A stretch of 64,000 bases of DNA from CAIMZW01 sp037130455 (GTDB taxonomy: Bacteria; Actinomycetota; Actinomycetes; Nanopelagicales; Nanopelagicaceae), in assembly GCA_037130455.1 (NCBI GenBank), contig JBAXSZ010000003.1, forward strand, positions 15,750 to 79,749. Direction: 5' to 3'. The translations under genes were made by a program, and so were the position numbers. Positions 34,940 to 44,120 of this stretch are shown here, one piece after another. Numbering within the stretch: position 1 is the stretch's first letter; every line of letters begins with the position of its first letter. The notes beneath the pieces are model-generated. The model was not told the DNA's origin. It saw only the letters and a program-made list of their open reading frames with translations, and did no database searches.

Positions 34940-35643
34940 TTGAAGATGTGCACCTTCGAAATGAAAATCACCGCGTTCACAAAGCTGGCTGGTTAAGAGC
35001 CGCCGTCCTGGGAGCAAACGATGGCTTGGTCGCTACCGCCAGTTTGATGATTGGCGTTTCGGCCGCTCAAGTCGGTAGCAGTTTCCTCATTACTGCTGGT
35101 GCCGCAGGAATCGTTGCCGGCGCCATGTCAATGGCGGTAGGCGAGTACATCTCGGTGCGTTCGCAGAATGACATTGAAGAATCTGATCGACTTCTGGAGA
35201 TTGAGCATTTAGCCATAGACCCCGAGGGCGAGCTCGAAGAGTTAGTGTTGATTTACCAATCTCGAGGTCTTCCTCGCGCCCTTGCAGAAGAAGTTGCCGC
35301 AACTATGCATGCGAAGGATCCACTGGAAGCACATTTGCGAGATGAACTGGGTCAATTTGAACACACCAAGGCTCGTCCGGTGCAGGCATCGATCGCTTCG
35401 GCCCTGAGTTATGCCGCCGGTGGTGCCGTGCCATTTCTTGGCGCCTTGGCCCCCAGCATGGGAGCAAAGGTTCTAAGTATCGTGGCTTTTACTGTCATTG
35501 GCTTGATTGGCACCGGGTTGCTCAGCGCCAAAATGGCTGGCTCAGCACCGTTAAAGACGACGTTGAGGATTTTGATAGGCGGCAGTTTCGGCATGGCGAT
35601 CACCGCCGGGATCGGATCACTGGTTCATTTGTCAGGTATCTAG
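34936..35643 (+). CDS. VIT1/CCC1-family membrane transporter (Fe/Mn type)
   Basis: 235 residues. The N-terminal LGANDGLVATASLMIGV and GAMSMAVGEYISVRSQNDIE are VIT/CCC1 signatures. An acidic cytosolic helical region (about 80-135) resembles the metal-binding domain, and three membrane helices follow. Members move Fe(II) or Mn(II) out of the cytosol; the metal here cannot be told. It overlaps lgt by 4 bp and so is expressed with it. Confidence 0.88.
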   Translation: MIEDVHLRNENHRVHKAGWLRAAVLGANDGLVATASLMIGVSAAQVGSSFLITAGAAGIVAGAMSMAVGEYISVRSQNDIEESDRLLEIEHLAIDPEGELEELVLIYQSRGLPRALAEEVAATMHAKDPLEAHLRDELGQFEHTKARPVQASIASALSYAAGGAVPFLGALAPSMGAKVLSIVAFTVIGLIGTGLLSAKMAGSAPLKTTLRILIGGSFGMAITAGIGSLVHLSGI

Positions 35644-35680
35644 TTGCTAGGCTTATGCGCTCACGCGTCCTCATAGAAAG

Positions 35681-35686
35681 TATGAT
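35681..35686 (+). promoter_or_regulatory. Possible -10 element for gltB
   Basis: TATGAT (five of six to TATAAT) in the 109-bp gap before gltB would give a leader of about 60 bases. No convincing -35 was found at 16-19 bases. A 20-codon ATG frame overlaps it but shows no sign of coding. Confidence 0.25.
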
Positions 35687-35752
35687 GTCGCAGCAGTCGA
35701 CCGGATTCATTTGTTGGGCCATTGACGTCCCGACCGTTCTATAGGAGCGATC

Positions 35753-38700
35753 GTGACTTTATCCATGAATATGCCGCAAGCCCAAGGGCTCTATGACCCT
35801 TCCCAGGAGCACGATTCCTGCGGCGTGGCGATGGTTGCCACGCTGAATAAAATCGCCACTCATGACATTGTCGCCAAAGGTTTAATCGCACTTCGCAATC
35901 TTGATCATCGTGGCGCATCAGGGGCCGAACCAGATAGCGGCGACGGCGCCGGAATATTGATCTGCATTCCCGACCAGTTCTATCGGGAAGAAGTAGATTT
36001 TCCACTTCCAGAATTAGGCCATTACGCGACCGGAATCGCATTTATTGACTCCTCCTTAACCGATCGTTCTGGCATTGAAGCGATTGCTCATGCTGAAGGT
36101 TTGAAGATCATCGGTTGGCGCGCCCTTCCGATTGACTCTGCCACTTTGGGTAAGACGGCGCTATCAGTAATGCCGATTTTTGAGCAACTCTTTCTTTCTG
36201 GCAATCATGGCGAAACCGATCTTGATTTAGATCGAAAGGCTTTTGCATTTCGCAAGCAAGTAGAACATCAATTCCCCATCTACTTTCCGTCGCTATCCTC
36301 ACGAACCATCGTGTACAAGGGAATGTTGACGACCGGGCAACTTCAGGAATTTTTCCCCGATTTATCCGATGCTCGTGTTATCTCACCTTTAGCGGTGGTT
36401 CACTCGCGTTTCTCAACAAACACTTTTCCTTCGTGGCCACTAGCCCACCCTTATCGATTCATTGCCCACAATGGAGAAATTAATACCGTCAAGGGCAACC
36501 GAAATTGGATGAGAGCACGCGAAGCGCTGCTGGAAAGTGATGTGATCCCTGGTGATCTCACGCGCCTCTTTCCTATTGTGGAACAGTCCGGAAGCGATAC
36601 CGCATCCTTTGACGAAGTACTGGAACTTCTCTACTTAGGTGGTCGTTCCCTCCCGCATGCAATCTTGATGATGATTCCGGAAGCGTGGGAAAACCATGCG
36701 ACCATGCCGCAAAATCGAAAAGATTTTTATGCCTTCCATTCTTCTTTGATGGAGCCGTGGGATGGTCCTGCCTGCGTGACCTTCACCGATGGTCGCCAAG
36801 TCGGAGCCGTGCTGGATCGAAATGGGTTGCGCCCGTCTCGTTATTGGGTCACTAAAGATGGACTCGTTGTTCTTGCCAGCGAAGTAGGGGTATTGGATAT
36901 CGAACAATCCAATATTGCACGTAAAGGAAGATTACAGCCGGGCCGAATGTTCTTAGTGGATATTGAAGCGGGCCGAATCATCGATGATGCTGAAATCAAG
37001 GATTCTTTGGCCGACGCCGCTCCTTATGGCGAATGGCTGCACAGCGGAATTGTTCATCTAGCCGACCTTCCTTCTCGGGAACACATCGTTTATCCGCACT
37101 CGTCAGTACTTCGACGTCAGCGCGCATTTGGCTACACCGAAGAAGAACTTCGAATCATCGTCTCACCGATGGCTAAGAATGGCGCCGAACCATTGGGCTC
37201 CATGGGAACTGATACTCCAATTGCTGCCCTGTCGAATAAGCCTCGATTGCTCTTCGATTACTTTGCACAGCTATTTGCTCAGGTAACTAACCCACCGCTG
37301 GATGCCATTCGTGAGGAGTTAGTAACTAGTTTGGGTGGAACCATTGGCCCAGAATTCAACTTGCTCAACCCTGGCCCAGCATCTTGCCGGCAGATCGCAT
37401 TGAGTTTTCCCGTTATTGATAATGATGAACTTGCAAAAATTATTCACGTAAACGCCGATGGCGACCATCCAGGTTTTGCCGCTCATGTAGTACGAGGACT
37501 TTTTCCGGTTCTTGGTGGGGGAGAAGCGCTGCGGGAACGACTTGAAGAAATTCGCCGTGAAGTTTCCGAGGCGATTGCCAATGGCGCAAGAATCATTGTG
37601 CTCTCTGATCGTGATGGCGATTCTGAATTAGCCCCGATTCCATCACTTCTTCTTACCAGCGCAGTTCACCACCACTTAATTCGCGAGAAGACCCGAACTC
37701 AAGTTGGATTAGTTGTTGAAACTGGCGAAGTTCGCGAAGTCCATCACGTGGCACTGCTCGTTGGTTTTGGCGCCGCTGCAATAAATCCCTACCTTGCCAT
37801 GGAAAGTGCTGAAGACTTAGTGCGTCAGGGAGTCATCACCGGGATAACGCCAGAGAAGGCGGTCTATAACCTCATCAAATCATTGGGTAAAGGCGTTCTC
37901 AAGGTTATGTCAAAAATGGGTATCTCAACTATCGCGTCCTACACTGGAGCTCAAGTTTTTGAAGCCATTGGACTATCTGCTGAAGTGGTCAACGAATATT
38001 TCACAGGCGTTACCTCTCGCCTAGGTGGAATTGACTTGGATGTCATCGCCGAAGAAACCATAAAGCGACATCACATTGCCTACCCACCGGGTGGTGAAGT
38101 CCCTGGAACTCGCCGACTTCCTATTGGTGGGGAATACCAATGGCGCCGTGAAGGTGAGCCACACTTATTTGATCCAGAAACAGTTTTCACCTTACAGCAT
38201 TCGACTCGAGCCAAACGTTATGACGTTTTCAAACGCTACACCCAGAAAATTGATGATCAATCACAAGCGTTGATGACGCTTCGTGGTCTCTTTACCTTCA
38301 AGGATGGACTGCGTCCGGAAATTCCATTAGAGGAAGTCGAACCAATATCGGAAATCATTAAGAGATTTGCAACAGGCGCCATGTCCTATGGATCTATTTC
38401 GCAAGAGGCGCACGAAACCTTAGCAATTGCAATGAACCGCATTGGCGGAAAGTCCAACACTGGGGAAGGCGGTGAAGATCCACTTCGTTATTTGCCCGAG
38501 ACCAATGGCGATTCAAAACGTTCGGCAATCAAGCAGGTGGCCAGCGGTCGCTTTGGTGTGACCTCAGAATATTTAGTCAACGCCGATGACATTCAAATCA
38601 AAATGGCTCAAGGCGCAAAGCCAGGCGAAGGTGGACAACTTCCAGGCGGCAAGGTGTACCCATGGATTGCTAAGGTTCGATACTCCACGCCAGGAGTTGG

Positions 38701-40273
38701 ACTGATTTCACCGCCGCCGCATCACGACATTTATTCAATTGAAGATCTTGCCCAACTCATTCACGATCTTAAGAATGCAAATAAGAACGCTCGAATTCAC
38801 GTCAAACTTGTTGCGGAAGTTGGGGTGGGAACGGTTGCGGCAGGTGTCAGCAAGGCTCATGCCGATGTCGTTCTTATCTCCGGTCATGATGGCGGTACCG
38901 GTGCATCACCATTGACTTCGCTCAAACACGCCGGTGCTCCATGGGAATTAGGACTTGCAGAAACTCAGCAGACCTTGATTCTCAACGGTCTCCGAGATCG
39001 AATCGTCGTTCAGGTTGATGGTCAGATGAAGACTGGTCGCGATGTCATCATCGGCGCACTCCTAGGGGCAGAAGAGTTCGGATTCGCAACGGCTCCGCTA
39101 GTGGTTTCCGGATGCGTCATGATGCGGGTCTGCCATTTAGATACCTGTCCGGTAGGCGTGGCCACACAAAATCCGGAATTACGTAAACGTTTCTCTGGCA
39201 AACCGGAGTTCGTGGAAACCTTCTTCGAATACATCGCTGAAGAAGTTCGCGAGTGGTTGGCTAAGCTAGGTTTCCGCACTTTGGATGAGGCAATTGGCCA
39301 AGTCGAGGTCTTGGATACGCGCCGAGCAATCGATCATTGGAAGGCAAGTGGTTTAGATCTTGCGCCACTTCTTTTATCGCCGAGAGCCGGCGAAAATGTA
39401 GCTCGGAAGAATGTAATAGCTCAGGATCATGGGTTAGCGGCTGCGCTAGATAACACTTTAATTGAACGCGCCGATGAAGCGCTGAAGCACGGAACTCCGG
39501 TTGTTATTGATGTGCCGGTACGAAATGTTAATAGAACTGTCGGAACTATGTTGGGTGCGGAAATTACCCGAATCTATGGTGGCAAAGGTTTGCCAGATGG
39601 AACTATCGATATTTCGCTCCGCGGATCTGCTGGTCAATCTTTAGGTGCATTTATTCCACATGGATTGACGTTGCGCTTATTTGGCGACGCAAATGACTTT
39701 GTCGGCAAAGGACTTTCCGGTGGACGTGTAATCGTCCGACCCGATCTGCAATCGACCTTCGATTCTCAAGACAATGTCATCGCCGGAAACGTTATTGGAT
39801 ATGGCGCTACATCTGGAGAGATCTTTATCCGTGGCGTTGTTGGTGAACGATTCTGCGTTCGCAACTCAGGCGCCACCGCAATCGTTGAAGGTGTTGGCGA
39901 TCATGGGTGCGAATACATGACCGGTGGAATTGCCATGGTCTTGGGAAAGATTGGTCGCAACTTTGCTGCTGGCATGTCTGGTGGAAGAGCCTTCGTTCTG
40001 GACTTGGATCCTCGACTGGTCAATGGTGAGCTGGTAGACGTGACTTCGCTGCCGTCAGATCAAGAAACTGTTGTTTACGAATTGATTTCTAAGTTCTATC
40101 AGGAAACTGAATCATTAGCTGCAGAGCCGATCTTGGCCGATTGGGAAAATCAAAAGTCCCGAATCTGGATGATCTTGCCACGTGATTATGCCCGAGTCCT
40201 TTCCGCAATTGAGCGCGCAAAACGCGAAGGATTGCCCGTCGATTCAGTAATTATGGAGGCTATCAATGGCTGA
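35753..40273 (+). CDS. gltB: Glutamate synthase large subunit GltB
   Basis: NADPH-GOGAT alpha subunit, 1506 residues, converting glutamine plus 2-oxoglutarate to two glutamates. GTG start with TAGGAG upstream. The N-terminal class II glutaminase domain begins after a short propeptide at CGVAMVATL (catalytic Cys about residue 22). The central domain is followed by the FMN/Fe-S synthase domain (GAMSYGSISQEAHE, CHLDTCPVGVATQ) and the C-terminal GXGXG beta-helix domain. Overlaps gltD by 8 bp. Confidence 0.97.
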   Translation: MTLSMNMPQAQGLYDPSQEHDSCGVAMVATLNKIATHDIVAKGLIALRNLDHRGASGAEPDSGDGAGILICIPDQFYREEVDFPLPELGHYATGIAFIDSSLTDRSGIEAIAHAEGLKIIGWRALPIDSATLGKTALSVMPIFEQLFLSGNHGETDLDLDRKAFAFRKQVEHQFPIYFPSLSSRTIVYKGMLTTGQLQEFFPDLSDARVISPLAVVHSRFSTNTFPSWPLAHPYRFIAHNGEINTVKGNRNWMRAREALLESDVIPGDLTRLFPIVEQSGSDTASFDEVLELLYLGGRSLPHAILMMIPEAWENHATMPQNRKDFYAFHSSLMEPWDGPACVTFTDGRQVGAVLDRNGLRPSRYWVTKDGLVVLASEVGVLDIEQSNIARKGRLQPGRMFLVDIEAGRIIDDAEIKDSLADAAPYGEWLHSGIVHLADLPSREHIVYPHSSVLRRQRAFGYTEEELRIIVSPMAKNGAEPLGSMGTDTPIAALSNKPRLLFDYFAQLFAQVTNPPLDAIREELVTSLGGTIGPEFNLLNPGPASCRQIALSFPVIDNDELAKIIHVNADGDHPGFAAHVVRGLFPVLGGGEALRERLEEIRREVSEAIANGARIIVLSDRDGDSELAPIPSLLLTSAVHHHLIREKTRTQVGLVVETGEVREVHHVALLVGFGAAAINPYLAMESAEDLVRQGVITGITPEKAVYNLIKSLGKGVLKVMSKMGISTIASYTGAQVFEAIGLSAEVVNEYFTGVTSRLGGIDLDVIAEETIKRHHIAYPPGGEVPGTRRLPIGGEYQWRREGEPHLFDPETVFTLQHSTRAKRYDVFKRYTQKIDDQSQALMTLRGLFTFKDGLRPEIPLEEVEPISEIIKRFATGAMSYGSISQEAHETLAIAMNRIGGKSNTGEGGEDPLRYLPETNGDSKRSAIKQVASGRFGVTSEYLVNADDIQIKMAQGAKPGEGGQLPGGKVYPWIAKVRYSTPGVGLISPPPHHDIYSIEDLAQLIHDLKNANKNARIHVKLVAEVGVGTVAAGVSKAHADVVLISGHDGGTGASPLTSLKHAGAPWELGLAETQQTLILNGLRDRIVVQVDGQMKTGRDVIIGALLGAEEFGFATAPLVVSGCVMMRVCHLDTCPVGVATQNPELRKRFSGKPEFVETFFEYIAEEVREWLAKLGFRTLDEAIGQVEVLDTRRAIDHWKASGLDLAPLLLSPRAGENVARKNVIAQDHGLAAALDNTLIERADEALKHGTPVVIDVPVRNVNRTVGTMLGAEITRIYGGKGLPDGTIDISLRGSAGQSLGAFIPHGLTLRLFGDANDFVGKGLSGGRVIVRPDLQSTFDSQDNVIAGNVIGYGATSGEIFIRGVVGERFCVRNSGATAIVEGVGDHGCEYMTGGIAMVLGKIGRNFAAGMSGGRAFVLDLDPRLVNGELVDVTSLPSDQETVVYELISKFYQETESLAAEPILADWENQKSRIWMILPRDYARVLSAIERAKREGLPVDSVIMEAING

Positions 40274-41723
40274 TCCACGCGGATTTCTTACCACCGCCAG
40301 GGAGTTGCCAAAGCGACGTCCCGTCGATGTGCGAATTCAAGATTGGAAGGAAGTTTACGAACCTCAAGAATTTGGTCTGCTCCAAAAGCAGGCCGGGCGA
40401 TGCATGGATTGTGGAATTCCTTTCTGCCATCAAGGATGCCCGCTGGGCAACTTGATCCCCGAATGGAATGACCTCATCTGGCGAGGTGAGCGAAATGAAG
40501 CAATTGATCGTCTCCATGCGACCAATAACTTCCCAGAATTCACCGGACGATTGTGTCCCGCTCCTTGCGAAACTGCATGCGTCGTGGGGATTAATGCAGA
40601 TGCAGTGACCATTAAGCAGGTAGAACTGCGAACTATTGAAGAAGCATTTTTCAATGGAAAAGTTCTGCCGCAACCACCCGATCGCCTCACCGGGAAAACC
40701 ATCGCGGTTATTGGATCAGGACCGGCTGGATTGGCTGCGGCGCAACAGTTAACTCGAGCAGGACACACTGTTGCCGTATACGAACGAGCCGAACGAATTG
40801 GTGGCTTGATGCGTTACGGAATTCCGGAATTCAAGATGGAAAAATCCATTCTGGAGCGACGGTTAGCGCAGATGGAAGCCGAAGGAACTCGCTTTCGCCC
40901 TGGAGTTAATGTGGGCGAAGAACTAACTGGTTCGCAACTGCGGGTTAAATACGATGCAGTCGTTCTTGCCGTGGGAGCAACTGACTGGCGCGATATTTCG
41001 GTTCCAGGAAGAGATTCACGAGGAATTTACCAAGCTATGCAATATCTTCCATGGGGCAACAAGCAAGCGCTCGGCGAACTCGACGGTGAGCCACCGATAA
41101 ACGCTCATGGAAAGCATGTGGTCATTCTTGGTGGCGGCGACACTGGCGCAGATTGCCTGGGCACCGCTATTCGACAAGGCGCAGCAAGCGTTACTCAATT
41201 GGAGATTATGCCAAGGCCAACCGAAAAGCGGCCAGCATCACAACCCTGGCCCACTTATCCCATGTTGTATCGAGTCAGTAGCGCACATGAAGAATCGGGC
41301 GAGCGAATTTTTTCAGTTTCCACGGAGGAATTTCTCGCTGACGATGCTGGAAATTTGCGTGCTCTAAAAATTGTTGAAACAACTTTGGTCAATGGAAAAT
41401 TTGAAAAGGTTGAAGGCTCAGAACTAGAGCTTCGCGCCGATTTGGTTTTTCTTGCAATGGGTTTTGTCGGTCCAGAGAAATCAGCACTACTCACTCAACT
41501 TGAAGTTGAAGTGGATGAGCGCGGCAATATCAAGCGAGATAAGAATTTCCAGAGTTCCACAGAAGGCGTCTTTGTTTGCGGCGATGCTGGACGAGGACAG
41601 TCCCTCATAGTTTGGGCGATTGCCGAAGGCAGAAGCGCTGCAGCAGCTGTCGATCAATATCTTGTTGGGCAGACTCAACTGCCTGCTCCAATTCTTCCCA
41701 CTGCACGTCCGATGATGGTTTAG
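40266..41723 (+). CDS. gltD: Glutamate synthase small subunit GltD
   Basis: 485 residues; FAD/NADPH-dependent electron-input subunit. Cys residues for 4Fe-4S clusters are in CMDCGIPFCHQGCPL and CPAPCETAC; the FAD fold is IGSGPAGLAAAQQL near residue 150, the NADPH fold ILGGGDTGADCLG near 285, and GDAGRGQSLIVWAI near the end. The ATG overlaps the gltB end, so expression is coupled. Confidence 0.96.
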   Translation: MADPRGFLTTARELPKRRPVDVRIQDWKEVYEPQEFGLLQKQAGRCMDCGIPFCHQGCPLGNLIPEWNDLIWRGERNEAIDRLHATNNFPEFTGRLCPAPCETACVVGINADAVTIKQVELRTIEEAFFNGKVLPQPPDRLTGKTIAVIGSGPAGLAAAQQLTRAGHTVAVYERAERIGGLMRYGIPEFKMEKSILERRLAQMEAEGTRFRPGVNVGEELTGSQLRVKYDAVVLAVGATDWRDISVPGRDSRGIYQAMQYLPWGNKQALGELDGEPPINAHGKHVVILGGGDTGADCLGTAIRQGAASVTQLEIMPRPTEKRPASQPWPTYPMLYRVSSAHEESGERIFSVSTEEFLADDAGNLRALKIVETTLVNGKFEKVEGSELELRADLVFLAMGFVGPEKSALLTQLEVEVDERGNIKRDKNFQSSTEGVFVCGDAGRGQSLIVWAIAEGRSAAAAVDQYLVGQTQLPAPILPTARPMMV

Positions 41724-41734
41724 GGGTTTTATCA

Positions 41735-43177
41735 ATGCGTAGAGCAAAAATTGTTTGCACCATGGGTCCTGCCGTGGAATCTCCCGAAAAGATTACCGAG
41801 TTAATCGCCGCGGGCATGAATATGGCCCGACTTAATCTCTCACATGGAGGTTACGAAGAGCATCTCAATCGATTGACCTTAGTTCGCGCTGCTGCCCAAG
41901 CAGCAGGTCGCCCAGTCGCAATTTTGGTGGATCTTCAAGGACCAAAGATTCGTCTGGCTCGCTTTGCCGATGGTCCGCATGAACTTTTCCGCGGCGATAT
42001 TTTTACGATTACCACCGACGATATTGTAGGAACAAAGGAACGTGTTGGAACTACCTTTAAAGGGTTACCTGGAGATTGCAACCCGGGGGATCGAATTCTT
42101 ATCGACGATGGAAAGGTCACGGTCGAAGTTGTTGAGGTCAACGGCAACGATGTCGTCACAAAAGTAATCCAACCGGGTTTTGTTTCTAATAATAAAGGTA
42201 TCAATTTGCCAGGGGTCGCGGTCTCAGTTCCGGCTATGTCCGAAAAAGATATCGAAGATCTTCGCTGGGGGCTTCATGCAGGCGCAGATTTTATTGCACT
42301 CTCTTTCGTTCGTTCAGCCAAAGATATTAATGACGTTCATCGGATCATGGATGAAGAAGGCATTCGCCGTCCGGTCATTGCTAAAATTGAAAAACCTCAA
42401 GCCGTTGAAAATCTTGAAGAAATTGTTGCGGCATTTGATGGAATTATGGTTGCACGTGGTGACCTCGGCGTTGAACTTCCGATTGAGGAAGTTCCCCTGG
42501 TCCAAAAGCGCTGTGTGGTGTTGGCCAGAGAAAATGCCAAGCCGGTCATTGTGGCTACCCAGATGCTTGATTCCATGATCTCCAATTCCACTCCCACGCG
42601 AGCAGAGGCTACTGACTGTGCCAATGCTGTTCTGGACGGAGCTGACGCGCTGATGCTCTCTGGCGAAACCAGTGTTGGCGATTTTGCCATCGAAGCGGTA
42701 AAAACGATGGCCAGAATTATTGAGCGAACCGAAGAAGCAATGTTGGATGCGATTCCACCGTTGAAGCACAATCCCCGGACAAAAGGTGGTGCCATTACAA
42801 AGGCTGCCGTTGAAGTCGCTGAAATTGTCGATGCCAAATTCTTGGTTGCTTTCACCCAAAGTGGCGATTCTGCTCGCCGCATGTCGCGGCTTCGTTCCCG
42901 GATCCCGATAATCGCTTTAACCCCGGAAATCGCCGTGTACAACCAGCTGGCCTTGTCGTGGGGTATCGAATCCATGATCACCTTAAGTGTGGATCACACC
43001 GATGAAATGGTGAAGCAGGTCGATTCCATGATGATCGCATCAGATCGAGTTAATTTGGGCGAATATGTTGTCATCGTGGCAGGTGCGCCGCCAGGCATAC
43101 CTGGCTCCACCAATGCCTTACGTGTTCACCGAATTGGCGATGCCGTCGGGGGAGTAGCGGTGGCTTATCGCAAGTAA
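41735..43177 (+). CDS. pyk: Pyruvate kinase
   Basis: Glycolytic enzyme making pyruvate and ATP from PEP and ADP. 480 residues from ATG 41735 (protein start MRRAKIVCTMGPA); the frame is open far into gltD, but this start has a TAGGGG site seven bases upstream and the correct N-terminus. ARLNLSHGGYEEH, the signature IAKIEKPQAVENLEEI with the catalytic Lys, VARGDLGVELP, and a C-terminal allosteric domain are visible. Confidence 0.96.
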   Translation: MRRAKIVCTMGPAVESPEKITELIAAGMNMARLNLSHGGYEEHLNRLTLVRAAAQAAGRPVAILVDLQGPKIRLARFADGPHELFRGDIFTITTDDIVGTKERVGTTFKGLPGDCNPGDRILIDDGKVTVEVVEVNGNDVVTKVIQPGFVSNNKGINLPGVAVSVPAMSEKDIEDLRWGLHAGADFIALSFVRSAKDINDVHRIMDEEGIRRPVIAKIEKPQAVENLEEIVAAFDGIMVARGDLGVELPIEEVPLVQKRCVVLARENAKPVIVATQMLDSMISNSTPTRAEATDCANAVLDGADALMLSGETSVGDFAIEAVKTMARIIERTEEAMLDAIPPLKHNPRTKGGAITKAAVEVAEIVDAKFLVAFTQSGDSARRMSRLRSRIPIIALTPEIAVYNQLALSWGIESMITLSVDHTDEMVKQVDSMMIASDRVNLGEYVVIVAGAPPGIPGSTNALRVHRIGDAVGGVAVAYRK

Positions 43178-43205
43178 CTGGAAATGAAGGTCATAGATTT
43201 TTCGC

Positions 43206-43211
43206 TATGAT
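43206..43211 (+). promoter_or_regulatory. Possible -10 element for the tRNA-Leu/response-regulator unit
   Basis: TATGAT lies 14 bases before the mature tRNA 5' end, a plausible distance for a tRNA promoter; no clear -35 is seen. It sits in an imperfect inverted repeat (43176-43185 with 43210-43220, AACTGGAAAT against ATTTCCCAGTT with one bulged base) that might also end the pyk transcript. Confidence 0.3.
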
Positions 43212-43225
43212 TTCCCAGTTATATT

Positions 43226-43298
43226 GCCTCGGTACTCCAACGGTAGAGAGGGCGGACTCAAAATCCGCACAGTGTCGGTTCAAATCCGACTCGAGGCA
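43226..43298 (+). tRNA. tRNA-Leu(CAA) with a short class-I variable loop
   Basis: 73-nt cloverleaf: acceptor GCCTCGG paired with TCGAGGC (one G-T pair), discriminator A; D stem CTC/GAG with GG in the loop; anticodon stem GCGGA/TCCGC around loop CTCAAAA, giving anticodon CAA (reads UUG, Leu); variable loop of only five bases (ACAGT); T stem GTCGG/CCGAC around TTCAAAT. CCA is not encoded. Bacterial tRNA-Leu normally has a long variable arm, so this is a non-standard Leu tRNA by anticodon. The response regulator ATG starts 2 bp after it. Confidence 0.88.
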
Positions 43299-43299
43299 C

Positions 43300-43926
43300 A
43301 TGGTCGATTCGACGAATTCCCCTAAGCCTGCGGCACCGAGCGCTTCAAAAAATAGGGGACGAATTTTAGTTGCCGAAGACGAGGCAATTATTAGGCTGGA
43401 TCTGGTAGAAATGCTGACCGAAGCGGGCTACCAAGTTGTGGCACAGGCAAGCAATGGCATCGAAGCGATTGCGCTTGCCAAAGAACATCTCCCAGATTTA
43501 GCGATTTTGGATGTCAAGATGCCAGAACTCGATGGTATTTCGGCAGCTCAAGAAATCATCGCTATTTCGCCAGTCTTAATGCTGACTGCCTTTAGCCAGC
43601 GAGAATTAGTCGAGCGGGCCAGAGATGCAGGAGCCATGGCCTACGTCGTAAAGCCATTTAGCATCTCCGATTTAGTTCCGGCCATTGAGATCGCCATGAG
43701 CCGTCATCAACAACTCAAGGCGCTATCTGATGAAGTTGCCGACCTTCACGATCGATTGGAAACTCGAAAAGTGATTGACCGGGCTAAAGGGATTTTGATG
43801 AAGGCGCTCAATCTCTCTGAACCAGAAGCATTTAGCTGGATTCAGCGAGCGGCCATGGATCGCCGAATGACCATGAAACAAGTTGCGCAGGCGGTTATTT
43901 CGCCGGATTCGGTTCCTGAAAAATAG
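43300..43926 (+). CDS. ANTAR-domain response regulator (PdtaR/AmiR type)
   Basis: 208 residues from ATG 43300, right after the tRNA; the frame is open through the tRNA, but that part cannot be coding. Receiver domain at about 17-130, with acidic residues in VAEDEA, the phosphorylation Asp in LDVKMPELDG near residue 70, and Lys in VVKPFS. A short coiled coil then leads to an ANTAR domain (VIDRAKGILMKALNLSE to the end). ANTAR proteins bind paired hairpins in RNA to stop transcription termination. PdtaR is the mycobacterial homologue at the same place; no partner kinase is in the window. Confidence 0.92.
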   Translation: MVDSTNSPKPAAPSASKNRGRILVAEDEAIIRLDLVEMLTEAGYQVVAQASNGIEAIALAKEHLPDLAILDVKMPELDGISAAQEIIAISPVLMLTAFSQRELVERARDAGAMAYVVKPFSISDLVPAIEIAMSRHQQLKALSDEVADLHDRLETRKVIDRAKGILMKALNLSEPEAFSWIQRAAMDRRMTMKQVAQAVISPDSVPEK

Positions 43927-44048
43927 AACTTCTAGGGATTTGGTACTGAAAATCGCGAATTCCTCGCACAAGTAAGGTTAATTCTTTGTTTCACATATAT
44001 GTCTCGCATAAAAGCGCCCAAATCGTTATCAAAAATCGCCTTTTTTGT

Positions 44049-44078
44049 TTGAATTAACCTCGCGTTCACCTATACCCT
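44049..44078 (+). promoter_or_regulatory. Putative promoter for livJ
   Basis: TTGAAT (44049-44054), 18-base spacer, TACCCT (44073-44078). The -10 box is identical to that proposed for rpsA and the spacer is the same length. Transcription should start near 44085. It lies in the 194-bp gap after the response regulator, which holds nothing else recognised beyond this promoter and the palindrome. Confidence 0.45.
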
Positions 44079-44089
44079 TCAGTCCTCCC

Positions 44090-44101
44090 TGTCCCGGGAC
44101 A
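44090..44101 (+). promoter_or_regulatory. Perfect 12-bp palindrome in the livJ leader (operator candidate)
   Basis: TGTCCCGGGACA lies just downstream of the predicted livJ start of transcription and 19 bases before the ATG, between the promoter and the AGGAAGG ribosome site. A repressor bound here would block the transporter operon; the bound protein is unknown. It could also form a small RNA hairpin. Confidence 0.4.
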
Positions 44102-44120
44102 AAGTAACAGGAAGGTCTAT

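Noticed and set aside
35683..35745. Small 20-codon ATG frame in the gltB leader
   Set aside because: Overlaps the candidate -10 box and has no ribosome site or amino-acid-run pattern of a leader peptide.
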